DNA of 57,622 nt from a virus, in IMG/VR virus record IMGVR_UViG_3300015360_000048, positions 1 through 57,622 of that record; one strand, 5' to 3'. Below the pieces are notes generated by a model that was given only the letters and a program-made list of their open reading frames with translations, was not told the DNA's origin and ran no database searches. Below are positions 42,348 to 49,758 of this stretch, in pieces (position 1 is the first letter of the stretch; the number at the start of each line of letters is the position of its first letter). The position numbers were made by a program, and so were the translations under genes.

Positions 42348-42841
42348 CAGTACAAAGAATTCTATTTTTAGATATGGATGGCCCAGTCATTAATACACCT
42401 TGTCTATTTTTACACCCAGGAGCTTCCATTCGCCGAGAATGTTTGAACACAGGTGCCTTAGGTTATATCAAACGCTTCTGTAATATTTCTGGAGCCAAGG
42501 TTGTTACCAACTCTATGCACAATTACGAAAACATTCCAGACTCTCTTGTTCGTAGAACATTGAAATATGACTTGATTGACTGGGGCTTGCCTGCAAAAAT
42601 TTTCCATGACGATTGGAGAACAGAGTTCGGGAAAGACGCATCGCATAATCGTCTAACGGCCATTCATCAATGGCAAGCCCATAATGGACCTGCTGATTGG
42701 GTTTGTTTTGATGACGTACATTTTACAGAAGACAAACGTCTAATCCTAATTGATTTTGATAGAGGCATAGACCACTCTGCTTATAGAAAAGCGTTGAAAG
42801 TTTATGGATACAGGCAGGTGCCACTCTGGCTAGGAGATTAA
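42344..42841 (+). CDS. HAD-superfamily-like protein
   Basis: The 165-residue protein begins with the HAD motif I, RILFLDMDGPV (about 5-15), and has VVTNSMHN as motif II and a late CFDDVHF motif. This fits a HAD phosphatase or nucleotidase acting on nucleotides or small phosphates. The TTG start overlaps the AAA stop, and no strong ribosome binding site is near, so translation may be coupled. Confidence 0.75.
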   Translation: MTVQRILFLDMDGPVINTPCLFLHPGASIRRECLNTGALGYIKRFCNISGAKVVTNSMHNYENIPDSLVRRTLKYDLIDWGLPAKIFHDDWRTEFGKDASHNRLTAIHQWQAHNGPADWVCFDDVHFTEDKRLILIDFDRGIDHSAYRKALKVYGYRQVPLWLGD

Positions 42842-44251
42842 ATGAGAAGCGACGAAGAAAGAGAAAGCGAAAGACTTCGTTTCTATAATACATTAACAAA
42901 CTCTGTTGAGCCTTTTGTTCCGATTGAGCGGAGCAATATTCGAATGTATGTTTGCGGGCCAACTGTTTACAATAACATCCATATTGGAAACGCCAGACCT
43001 GTTGTGGTTTTTGATTTACTATATCGTCTTCTAAAATGGGTTTATGGTGAAGACAATGTTACCTATACCAGAAACATAACTGATATAGACGACAAAATTT
43101 CAAATATTGTTAAGACTCAATCAGGACATGCTCCCTATTTCGACCTTCATAAAAAAGCTAAAGAATTCACTGGTGGCTTTATCCATAGTTTCAATATAGA
43201 TTGCATTGCACTTGGATGTTTGCAACCGAGTTATACACCAAAGGCGAGCGATTTTATTACTGATATGCAAGTAATGATAAAAACTCTCATAGAAAAAGGT
43301 CATACTTACGAAAAAGGGGGCAATGTCTATTTCGCCGCAGCTAGTTACCCGAAACATGGTTTGCTCGCTGGTCGAGATTTTGAGGCTACAAAAGTTGCGC
43401 GCATCTCAAAAGATCCAGACAAAAGGCATCCAGCCGATTTTCTTCTTTGGAAACATTCTGTTCCAGATAAAGATTTCGCCTATGATTCTCCTTGGGGCTG
43501 GGGTAGACCAGGTTGGCATATTGAATGCTCTACAATGGCAAAGCATTTCTTAGGCCCCACATTTGATATTCACGGCGGTGGACAAGACCTAATTTTTCCA
43601 CATCACGAGAATGAAATCACCCAATCTTGCTGCGCCAACGACACCGACAAGATGGCAAGATATTGGTTGCATAATGGTTTTGTTACTGTGAACGATAAGA
43701 AGATGTCTAAGAGTGATGGGTCAATGATCACCATAGCTGATCTTATGGGTTCGACTAAATTTGCCGGGCAAATTTGGGATGGGCAAGTTCTTCGCTGGCT
43801 TCTTTTAAGATCCCATTATAGGCACCCTCTAAACTTTTCCGCCGAAGTTTTGTTTGATGCACAGAGATCTTTGCGAGAATTATTCTTCCGCTGCCGCTTA
43901 ACTCATGGCGTTGGGGTTAGAAGAAGACATGTCGCGGTAGACATAGAATTCATTATGGCTCTATCAGATGATTTGAATACGCCAAGAGCAATTGCTAGAC
44001 TCTTTGCAATAACAGATTCTTATAGGATAGGTGATGCGCTCTTGCTGATGGGATTTAATCCAGCCCAACCTTTAGGATCAAAAGACAGTGAGGAAGATGT
44101 CATTCAGAGCCTAATCGTTCAAAGAAATTATGCACGACAAGAAAAAGATTGGAAAGAATCAGATAAGATTCGTGACGTACTCGATAAAATGGGAATCAAA
44201 GTGAAAGATTCTGTAACTGGAAGTTTAAGCACTTGGGAGAGAGTAAAATAG
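42842..44251 (+). CDS. cysS: Cysteinyl-tRNA synthetase
   Basis: The 469-residue class I synthetase has MYVCGPTVYN with zinc ligand C38, HIGNARP (HIGH motif, about 47-53), WHIECSTMAKH with the second zinc ligand, PHHENEI and KKMSKSDGS (KMSKS). Start AGGAGATTAAATG is strong. A near-complete CysRS is rare in phages. It would charge tRNA-Cys and may counteract host tRNA or aminoacylation shutdown. The encoded tRNA itself was not found in the window. Confidence 0.95.
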   Translation: MRSDEERESERLRFYNTLTNSVEPFVPIERSNIRMYVCGPTVYNNIHIGNARPVVVFDLLYRLLKWVYGEDNVTYTRNITDIDDKISNIVKTQSGHAPYFDLHKKAKEFTGGFIHSFNIDCIALGCLQPSYTPKASDFITDMQVMIKTLIEKGHTYEKGGNVYFAAASYPKHGLLAGRDFEATKVARISKDPDKRHPADFLLWKHSVPDKDFAYDSPWGWGRPGWHIECSTMAKHFLGPTFDIHGGGQDLIFPHHENEITQSCCANDTDKMARYWLHNGFVTVNDKKMSKSDGSMITIADLMGSTKFAGQIWDGQVLRWLLLRSHYRHPLNFSAEVLFDAQRSLRELFFRCRLTHGVGVRRRHVAVDIEFIMALSDDLNTPRAIARLFAITDSYRIGDALLLMGFNPAQPLGSKDSEEDVIQSLIVQRNYARQEKDWKESDKIRDVLDKMGIKVKDSVTGSLSTWERVK

Positions 44252-44541
44252 ATCTCTATGAAGCTACGTTGAAAGCGTTTGAACGTTATGCTAGAATTCT
44301 TAGCAATATGGGATATGAGCCATTCAACAAAGCAGAAGTAGATGCATGCCATTTCAATCATCTTCTTTGGATGTGCGATGAATGCATGAGAACTATCTTA
44401 ACAGAAGAGCGATGGACGATAGACAAATATAATCGATGGCTTGGTTTTGTCCAAGGTGTTCTGGCAAGCAAGGGCGTTATCGATGTGAATGAAGAACGTG
44501 ATATAACAAGGGAGTGGTTTCGTGGTAAAGAGAACACCTGA
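44233..44541 (+). CDS. Small conserved phage protein
   Basis: The 102-residue protein has HFNHLLWMCDECMRTI, then WTIDKYNRWLGFVQGVLASKG and ERDITREWF, a pattern I recall as conserved in phage hypotheticals. It begins with TTG overlapping the end of cysS by 19 bases. Other in-frame starts would cut the conserved part. Function unknown. Confidence 0.72.
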   Translation: MGESKIDLYEATLKAFERYARILSNMGYEPFNKAEVDACHFNHLLWMCDECMRTILTEERWTIDKYNRWLGFVQGVLASKGVIDVNEERDITREWFRGKENT

Positions 44542-44677
44542 AGAGCTCGCAGAGCTGGTCGATAAGTATGTCGGTATATATGTCGACGCTCGGAGCAGAA
44601 TGAACCAAGCCAAGAAAGAATACGAAGAAGCCAAAAGATGGCTTGCACACGAAATGCGAGAATCAGCAAAAAATTAG
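44522..44677 (+). CDS. Small helical protein
   Basis: A 51-residue frame starting GTG (44522) has AGGGAG eight bases upstream. It overlaps the end of the preceding gene and ends with TAG at 44677. Sequence is Lys/Glu-rich and helical (KKEYEEAKRWLAHEMRES). No family recognised. Confidence 0.6.
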   Translation: MVKRTPEELAELVDKYVGIYVDARSRMNQAKKEYEEAKRWLAHEMRESAKN

Positions 44678-44680
44678 TGC

Positions 44681-44708
44681 TTGACATCTTTCGGGAAATG
44701 TTTATATT
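44681..44708 (+). promoter_or_regulatory. Sigma70-type promoter
   Basis: TTGACA (44681..44686), a 16-base spacer, and TATATT (44703..44708). The predicted start is at about 44715, so the ATG at 44715 would be essentially leaderless. This favours the next ATG (44736) as the real start. Confidence 0.7.
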
Positions 44709-44735
44709 AGTTATATGAACAACGGAGAACTTGAG

Positions 44736-45002
44736 ATGAAATCCCAAACAATCAACACTTGCCGCTTCAACAAAAGCAACGAAGACGGTGTCTTAACTTT
44801 CTCGAAAGAGCTCAGCACACTTGAAGGGAACGGCTGGATACACGGCAGGCCTCATCAGATCACATTGGAATCTGAAAAGACTAACCAATTGATTTTGTTC
44901 GTTTGCACAGACGTCATTCGTGATGCAGACCAAGATATCGCCGGTTGGGTCTATATTAACCCGAACTTCCCAAAAATGACAATTAAGATTTGGAACGATT
45001 GA
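44736..45002 (+). CDS. Small protein of unknown function
   Basis: The 88-residue protein, MKSQTINTCRFNKSN..., starts at ATG 44736 with a CGGAGA ribosome binding site ten bases upstream. The ATG at 44715 falls on the predicted transcription start. DITEGW-like aromatic beta sequence (DVIRDADQDIAGWVYINPNF) is present. No family recognised. First gene of an early-type unit. Confidence 0.65.
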   Translation: MKSQTINTCRFNKSNEDGVLTFSKELSTLEGNGWIHGRPHQITLESEKTNQLILFVCTDVIRDADQDIAGWVYINPNFPKMTIKIWND

Positions 45003-45010
45003 GGTAAAGC

Positions 45011-45076
45011 ATGGACGATAAATTTGGGGTGAACGGAAGAGCAAACAAGCAAGCGCTCATATCAAAGGGATATTGA
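45011..45076 (+). CDS. Very short frame, possible leader peptide
   Basis: A 21-codon frame, MDDKFGVNGRANKQ..., has GAGG just upstream of its ATG. It lies between two small genes of one transcription unit. Evidence is only the ribosome binding site, so coding is uncertain. Confidence 0.35.
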   Translation: MDDKFGVNGRANKQALISKGY

Positions 45077-45102
45077 ACGCCTTTAGTTTCTAAGGAGTCG
45101 TT

Positions 45103-45153
45103 GTGTTACTAAGACGTATCATATCAGTCTTTAATGTAGAAGGCATCTCATGA
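45103..45153 (+). CDS. Possible 16-residue leader peptide
   Basis: GTG (45103) follows AAGGAG at correct spacing, and the frame runs 17 codons to a TGA overlapping the ATG of the next gene (ATGA at 45150). That makes it a candidate for translational coupling to the 45150 gene, or a leftover. Confidence 0.4.
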   Translation: MLLRRIISVFNVEGIS

Positions 45154-45449
45154 AAAAGAAAGATTTCACAAAAGCATCTATAGGCAAAATCTTCTATATG
45201 AAGACTGGAAAATATAGACGCTTGAATAGTGCAATGTATGTTGAAGAAAACATTGTTGCTCTATGGGAAGATCAATACGGTGAGTGTGGTTGTTTGTTTG
45301 AATCTTTTGCTAGCATAGCAGATCATATGGTCAAACCTTTTGAACACAAGCTCGACGAGTTAAAAGACCTGCACAAAATTCTTGAATATTTTAAAACGCG
45401 TCCTCATTCTGAAATACTCGTAGCATTCTCGACCGCTTTCGATCAATAA
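45150..45449 (+). CDS. Small protein of unknown function
   Basis: The 99-residue protein starts MKKKDFTKASIGKIFYM and has a central beta-rich half with EENIVALWEDQYGECGCLFE and a helical end. Start overlaps a short upstream frame. Last rightward gene before the convergent terminator. No family recognised. Confidence 0.7.
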   Translation: MKKKDFTKASIGKIFYMKTGKYRRLNSAMYVEENIVALWEDQYGECGCLFESFASIADHMVKPFEHKLDELKDLHKILEYFKTRPHSEILVAFSTAFDQ

Positions 45450-45452
45450 AAA

Positions 45453-45470
45453 AGAGGGCCGAAGCCCTCT
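45453..45470. terminator. Bidirectional terminator between rightward operon and gp23
   Basis: AGAGGGC/GCCCTCT stem with a CGAA loop, read on the minus strand as a C(UUCG)G tetraloop. It is flanked by A's and T's on both sides (AAAAA before, TTAATTTATTT after), so it can stop both converging transcripts. Confidence 0.85.
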
Positions 45471-45493
45471 TAATTTATTTCTGTAAGACTTGA

Positions 45494-46861
45494 TTAGATC
45501 AAGTTCTTTACGGCGAACAATCTGTAATAGTTGTTCTTTTTGTTTACGTGGATCAAGCCATCTGCTGCGGTTGTAGCGAAAGGATGTGCTACCATGCCGT
45601 AACGTGTCTTGAAGCCGATCTTTGGCTGGAATGTGTTTTCGCCAACTGCTCTGTACATCTGAAGTGGAATGTATGGGCAGTAGAAAATACCAGCGTCAAA
45701 CGGTGAGGAACCTTTGTAACCAACGGTTACGAACTGGTTGCCTGATGTTGAATCAAAGTATGGATCGATGAACACTTTGTACTGTCCGAAGAGAGTACCA
45801 GCGAATGTGTTGCCGGTGTCATCAACTTCTAGTCTTTCGTTGCTCATTGCTGAACTGTAATCCAAGAAGCCTGCCATTCTAAATGCCGATGCTACGTCTG
45901 AGGAGCAGAGGATAAAGTTGCCCTTACCACGTCTGGTCGCTTTTGAGATAGCGTTGGCTTCACGTTCTACCTGGAACAATAGACCCTTGAACTTTTCAAC
46001 CAACCAACGACCGTTTGAATCGACGTCTAAGTCGAAGTAACCAGCGGTTTCAACGTTCTGTTGAGCGCCAATTGTTGCGGTCATGTAAATCGATCTAATA
46101 ACCTGTCTGTTGATTTCCGCTAGGATTTCGCTTGACAAGATGTTAGCCAATTCGGATTCTGCATCCAAGTTGTGAACTGCTTTCAAGTCCTGTGCGATTT
46201 CGTGAGTGTATTCAGCTTTCAATGCTCTGCTTGTTGCAGTCACTGAGATCTTTTCGATGCTGAAAGCCATTTCGTTGAATCTGTTTGAAGAAGCATCACC
46301 CAAGGCTTCACTTGCTGCGGTTGACATACCCTTACCAAGTAGGTAGGATGTGTTACCAACGGCAATGATGTCTGATGGGTCAGCGCCAGTGTGTGCACCT
46401 GATGCTGTAACGGAAGCGGTGTTACCACCAGCCGAAGCTGCGAATGTGGTGTTGGCTTCGTTAAATAGTGCTTCTACGCCAGTCTGAGTGGAGTATCTGC
46501 TACGAAGCGCGAAAATCAAACCAGTAGGCATGGTCATTGGCTGTACGCCGCAAACATCATAAGCCATAAGGTTTGGCATCGATCTACGAACAAGTGAGAT
46601 CAATACTGGATCGTAGATGTCTACGTTACCTGCAGACGCCGTGGAGCTTGAAGCGCCCATTGCGTTTGATGGTGCCGCTTCCAAAAGGTAGGACAATGAA
46701 TTTGTTCTATCTCTGGAAACTGTTTCCATATTCGACTTCAATTGGTTTTCCAAAAGAACAGCCGTTGTAGATCTCTTGTGCGCATCTGGAATGGCTTTGA
46801 GATCATCGTGATCTAAAACTGGAGCCCATTTTTCCAAAAGGCCGTTAATATCATATTCCAT
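45494..46861 (-). CDS. 23: Major capsid protein, T4 gp23-like
   Basis: The 455-residue protein is shorter than T4 gp23 (521). VRRSMPNLMAYDVCGVQPM then GLIFALRSRY (about 94-125) match gp23's N-arm and early core. ALKAEYTHEIAQDLKAVH, LSSEILAEINRQVIR and a late GIFYCPYIPLQMYRA follow. It is likely processed by gp21 at the N-terminus. Strong AAGGAGAGTATAAAAATG start and a late promoter at 46894..46901. Confidence 0.95.
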   Translation of the reverse strand: MEYDINGLLEKWAPVLDHDDLKAIPDAHKRSTTAVLLENQLKSNMETVSRDRTNSLSYLLEAAPSNAMGASSSTASAGNVDIYDPVLISLVRRSMPNLMAYDVCGVQPMTMPTGLIFALRSRYSTQTGVEALFNEANTTFAASAGGNTASVTASGAHTGADPSDIIAVGNTSYLLGKGMSTAASEALGDASSNRFNEMAFSIEKISVTATSRALKAEYTHEIAQDLKAVHNLDAESELANILSSEILAEINRQVIRSIYMTATIGAQQNVETAGYFDLDVDSNGRWLVEKFKGLLFQVEREANAISKATRRGKGNFILCSSDVASAFRMAGFLDYSSAMSNERLEVDDTGNTFAGTLFGQYKVFIDPYFDSTSGNQFVTVGYKGSSPFDAGIFYCPYIPLQMYRAVGENTFQPKIGFKTRYGMVAHPFATTAADGLIHVNKKNNYYRLFAVKNLI

Positions 46862-46882
46862 TTTTATACTCTCCTTGTTTCT

Positions 46883-48259
46883 TTATTTTGTCTTATTTAT
46901 AGTTTTGTTTGGTTTGCCACTGCCGAGTAGTCTCGATATCACATCAGCGTATTGCTGACCTTCTGAGAGCATAGCTTTGGTTTCTTCAACTGCGGCAGTG
47001 ATTGGTTCATCGTCTGCATCAACTGAAGTGATGGTTGTTTGTTCAGTAAAGTAAGAATCCTTAATTTCCTGAAGTTTGCTGGAATATGTATCTTCGGAAG
47101 TGAAGTCTACACTTTCGGCCAAGGTTTTGAACTTGTCCTTTTCGTTAGCCGAGAGGCCACCCGAACTTTCTGAAATGAGCTTTTCTTTCTTCATTTCTGT
47201 TAGTTCGTCTCTTAGATTCAAGTTAGCATTGATTTCTTTGTCTAACTTTGCTTCTAGTAGTTCTGCCTTTTCAGCCAATTTACCGAGAACATCTACCTTC
47301 TGGTCGTTGATATCAACATAGTGTTCGGTGAACAATGTCTTTAGACCAACGAAGAATGATTCAGCTAGTTCAAGTTTCATGCTCTTCTGAGCAGGCACCT
47401 TGTTAGCAGTCCACCATTCGGTGATAACTTTGTCCATATAACCGTCGACTTTTTCGACCATTAGTGTGTCATACTTGTCTTTGAAAGCGTTAATTTGCTT
47501 CGTGAATTTAACCTGCAAGTCTGCTTTCTGCTCCGCAACCACCTTGTTTGCTACTGTTAGAACAGCGGCTTCAAGGATTGTCTTTGTCTTGTCTTTGAAT
47601 TTGTCGGTGATGCCTTTTTCGCCATTGAATAGAGCAGCAATGTGTTCGGAAAGATTAATGTCTTCCTTCTTTACTCTCTTTTCAATTTTGATTTTGTCTT
47701 TTTCGAGTTCGGCGTCATCTTCTTCGATTTCGTCATCTTCTTCAAGGTCATCTTTCTTAGCGTCAGCTTCTTTCTTCAAACGCTTAGACTCTTTCTTCAT
47801 ATCTTCGTAGTCATCTTTCTTAGCGTCAGCTTCTTTCTTCATATCTTCGTAGTCATCTTCTTCAAGGTCATCTTTCTTAGCGTCAGCTTCTTTCTTCAAA
47901 CGCTTAGACTCTTTCTTCACATCTTCGATGTCTTTTTCATCGTCTTCAGCAAATTCCTTTTCGTCGTCCTTTGCGTCAGCTTCCTTACGAAGCTTCTTGG
48001 ATTCCTTGGTTACATCTAGACCTTTTTCGATCTTTGAATTGGAAGAAGCAACGATGTTTTCGTCTTCTACTTCCTGGTCTTCCTTAACCATATCTTCTTT
48101 GTCTTTCATATCAGCTTCTTTCTTCATTTTCTTTTCGAGCTGAGCTTTCATGTCGAAATCAGTCTTTCCGTCGTTGCCGTCGGGATTAGACGCTTTTTCT
48201 TCAAGAACAGAAGTCGATCTTTTAACCGACTTTTTGATGGAATCCAAAATATTTGACAT
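46883..48259 (-). CDS. 22: Prohead core scaffold protein, T4 gp22-like
   Basis: The 458-residue, highly charged protein has coiled-coil sequence. The first half carries repeats of ESKRLKKEADAKKDDLEED and shorter variants, separated by acidic YEDMKK units, visible in DNA as near-identical 60-90 base blocks between 47750 and 47920. The C-terminal half (EHIAALFNGEKGITDKFKDK ...) is the conserved gp22-like part. It occupies the T4 position between gp21 and gp23. Length exceeds T4 gp22 (269) because of the repeats. It is expected to be digested by gp21. Confidence 0.87.
   Translation of the reverse strand: MSNILDSIKKSVKRSTSVLEEKASNPDGNDGKTDFDMKAQLEKKMKKEADMKDKEDMVKEDQEVEDENIVASSNSKIEKGLDVTKESKKLRKEADAKDDEKEFAEDDEKDIEDVKKESKRLKKEADAKKDDLEEDDYEDMKKEADAKKDDYEDMKKESKRLKKEADAKKDDLEEDDEIEEDDAELEKDKIKIEKRVKKEDINLSEHIAALFNGEKGITDKFKDKTKTILEAAVLTVANKVVAEQKADLQVKFTKQINAFKDKYDTLMVEKVDGYMDKVITEWWTANKVPAQKSMKLELAESFFVGLKTLFTEHYVDINDQKVDVLGKLAEKAELLEAKLDKEINANLNLRDELTEMKKEKLISESSGGLSANEKDKFKTLAESVDFTSEDTYSSKLQEIKDSYFTEQTTITSVDADDEPITAAVEETKAMLSEGQQYADVISRLLGSGKPNKTINKTK
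46894..46901 (-). promoter_or_regulatory. T4-type late promoter of gp23
   Basis: TATAAATA on the minus strand, about 33 bases upstream of the gp23 ATG. It overlaps the last codons of the scaffold gene. Confidence 0.85.
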
Positions 48260-48299
48260 TTAGCTGTCTCCTATACGTTTTAAAAATTTTATCTCTGGT

Positions 48300-48307
48300 T
48301 ATTTATA
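48300..48307 (-). promoter_or_regulatory. T4-type late promoter of gp22
   Basis: TATAAATA on the minus strand, about 40 bases upstream of the gp22 ATG. Confidence 0.8.
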
Positions 48308-48310
48308 TGT

Positions 48311-48988
48311 TTAGAGTTTTTGAAGGAACTTTTGGAACAGGGCGAGAAAGGCCTCTTCTTTTTCTTCTTTCAATTGGCCGTACTCTCTAGTGATTTCATC
48401 AGCCTTAGCTTTTAGTCTGAGCTGTTCTTCTGCTAGCCACGTACCGTCTTCTCTCATTGCCCATTCAATACCTTCTACAAGGTTATTGAGGAATGCGTCT
48501 GGAGCTGAAGGATCGGCAACTATATCGCCGGCTGTGATAAAGAAGAAGTCATCTTGAATGACGCTTGAACCTCTGACAGTCTTTGTAGAACCTAATCCTC
48601 TAGAGGAGATGCCCAATGTGCATCCTTCATCCATGAAGTTCTTGATTCTCTTGCCGTGTTCATTATCCATAATCTTGGCTCTACCGATCCAGTTAGAACC
48701 TTCTCTGGTGAGCTCAGTGATGAGATGTGAAGCGCGGGAAAGATTTAGGTTTGGTGTGTTAGGATGGTCGAGTTCACCGAATGCTCTTCTCTTATTGATA
48801 AATGCTTCTCTGTAAACTTCGACTGCATTCTCGATAACATCTGAAGGATAGATTCTTCCGTTTCTGTTTTGTAGGTCAGCTTGGATAAATACACCTTCAA
48901 TATAGTAATTCTTGACGCCAGGAACCTCACCGTCTTCCTTTAAGAAGTTGGTTTCTGAGAGTTCGTTTATTTCTCGTAAGAGTTTCAT
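48311..48988 (-). CDS. 21: Prohead protease, T4 gp21-like
   Basis: The 225-residue serine protease has YIEGVFIQADLQNRNGRIYP, HPNTPNL, and GISSRGLGS with the catalytic-type Ser, and an FGELDHP His segment (about 85-91). These match the U9/S78 prohead protease fold. It matures gp23 and degrades the gp22 core. Late promoter at 49020..49027. Confidence 0.93.
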   Translation of the reverse strand: MKLLREINELSETNFLKEDGEVPGVKNYYIEGVFIQADLQNRNGRIYPSDVIENAVEVYREAFINKRRAFGELDHPNTPNLNLSRASHLITELTREGSNWIGRAKIMDNEHGKRIKNFMDEGCTLGISSRGLGSTKTVRGSSVIQDDFFFITAGDIVADPSAPDAFLNNLVEGIEWAMREDGTWLAEEQLRLKAKADEITREYGQLKEEKEEAFLALFQKFLQKL

Positions 48989-49019
48989 AGATAGATTTAT
49001 CCTTTAATAATTTCACATT

Positions 49020-49027
49020 TATTTATA
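49020..49027 (-). promoter_or_regulatory. T4-type late promoter of gp21
   Basis: TATAAATA on the minus strand, about 32 bases upstream of the gp21 ATG, at the 3' end boundary of the membrane-protein gene. Confidence 0.8.
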
Positions 49028-49033
49028 AAATCT

Positions 49034-49330
49034 TCAAAGATGCCAGAGATAGTAGGCTGCGAAGCCACCAAGTATCGGAGCACCCCATTCCATAATGCGA
49101 TGGAATGTCCAAATGTTTTTATATCCACTAAGTCTGCCCAGATTTCCTTCTGTTTTCTTATCATAATGTTGTGTAGCTTCACGATCGGGCCAGAATATGG
49201 TATTTAGAATCAAAAGAACTGTAGCTGGATCAAAAATCTTCGCACATAAAAAGAATGATACAGCAAGAACCAAATGTAGTGGCCAGCCGTCCCAATTATC
49301 TTTTAGGTATTCTTTTAACTTCTCGTTCAT
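49034..49330 (-). CDS. Small membrane protein in the head gene cluster
   Basis: The 98-residue protein, MNEKLKEYLKDNWDGWPLHL, starts at ATG 49330 overlapping the upstream stop (TAATG). It has two hydrophobic segments (about 20-44 VLAVSFFLCAKIFD and about 80-97 APILGGFAAYYLWHL). Position between gp21 and gp20 is unusual for a membrane protein. It may help tie prohead assembly to the membrane. No family name. Confidence 0.75.
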   Translation of the reverse strand: MNEKLKEYLKDNWDGWPLHLVLAVSFFLCAKIFDPATVLLILNTIFWPDREATQHYDKKTEGNLGRLSGYKNIWTFHRIMEWGAPILGGFAAYYLWHL

Positions 49331-49758
49331 TAAGCACAGTCCGCACACTTCTTATTGTCTGGAGAATCTACAATCTCACCGCCGCAATCTTCGCAAACTT
49401 CAGCTGCTTCTGCTGTCATACGATCGAGCATTGTGTTGAGAATGGTGTCATCTTGTTCTTGCGATTGGTCTTGTGCGTCTGCTGCGGCTTTCTTCTTGAT
49501 AACCGTATTAGAAACTGCATCTCCAACGGCAGCAAGATGCCCTGGAGATTCCATTGATTCAGCTAAGTCGGGGTATCCACCTTTGCCTTCAGTCAGCTTT
49601 TTTTTCGTGGCCTGAAATAGTGCATCACCGACCTTGGTCTTTTCCAAGTCGTAGAAAGCAGCTTTCTTATCGTTTAACGATTCTTCTACATGCTTCATGA
49701 ACTCAAAGGATTTCCCCTTGGCCACATCTTTAAGCATTTTCTTTATTCCATTTCCCAT
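49330..49758 (-). CDS. Putative prohead core protein with C-terminal zinc ribbon
   Basis: The 142-residue protein starts MGNGIKKMLKDVAKGKSFEF, with a helical N-terminal half similar in pattern to gp67/gp68-type core proteins. Two CxxC pairs form a zinc ribbon at the C-terminus (CEDCGGEI ... CADCA). Location between gp20 and gp21 matches gp67/gp68 of T4. The assignment to core proteins is positional, and the zinc ribbon is unusual for them. Confidence 0.7.
   Translation of the reverse strand: MGNGIKKMLKDVAKGKSFEFMKHVEESLNDKKAAFYDLEKTKVGDALFQATKKKLTEGKGGYPDLAESMESPGHLAAVGDAVSNTVIKKKAAADAQDQSQEQDDTILNTMLDRMTAEAAEVCEDCGGEIVDSPDNKKCADCA

Noticed and set aside
47642-48019. Plus-strand Phe/Leu-rich frame opposite gp22
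   Set aside because: It is the antisense shadow of the Lys/Glu-rich repeats of the scaffold protein, with no ribosome binding site.
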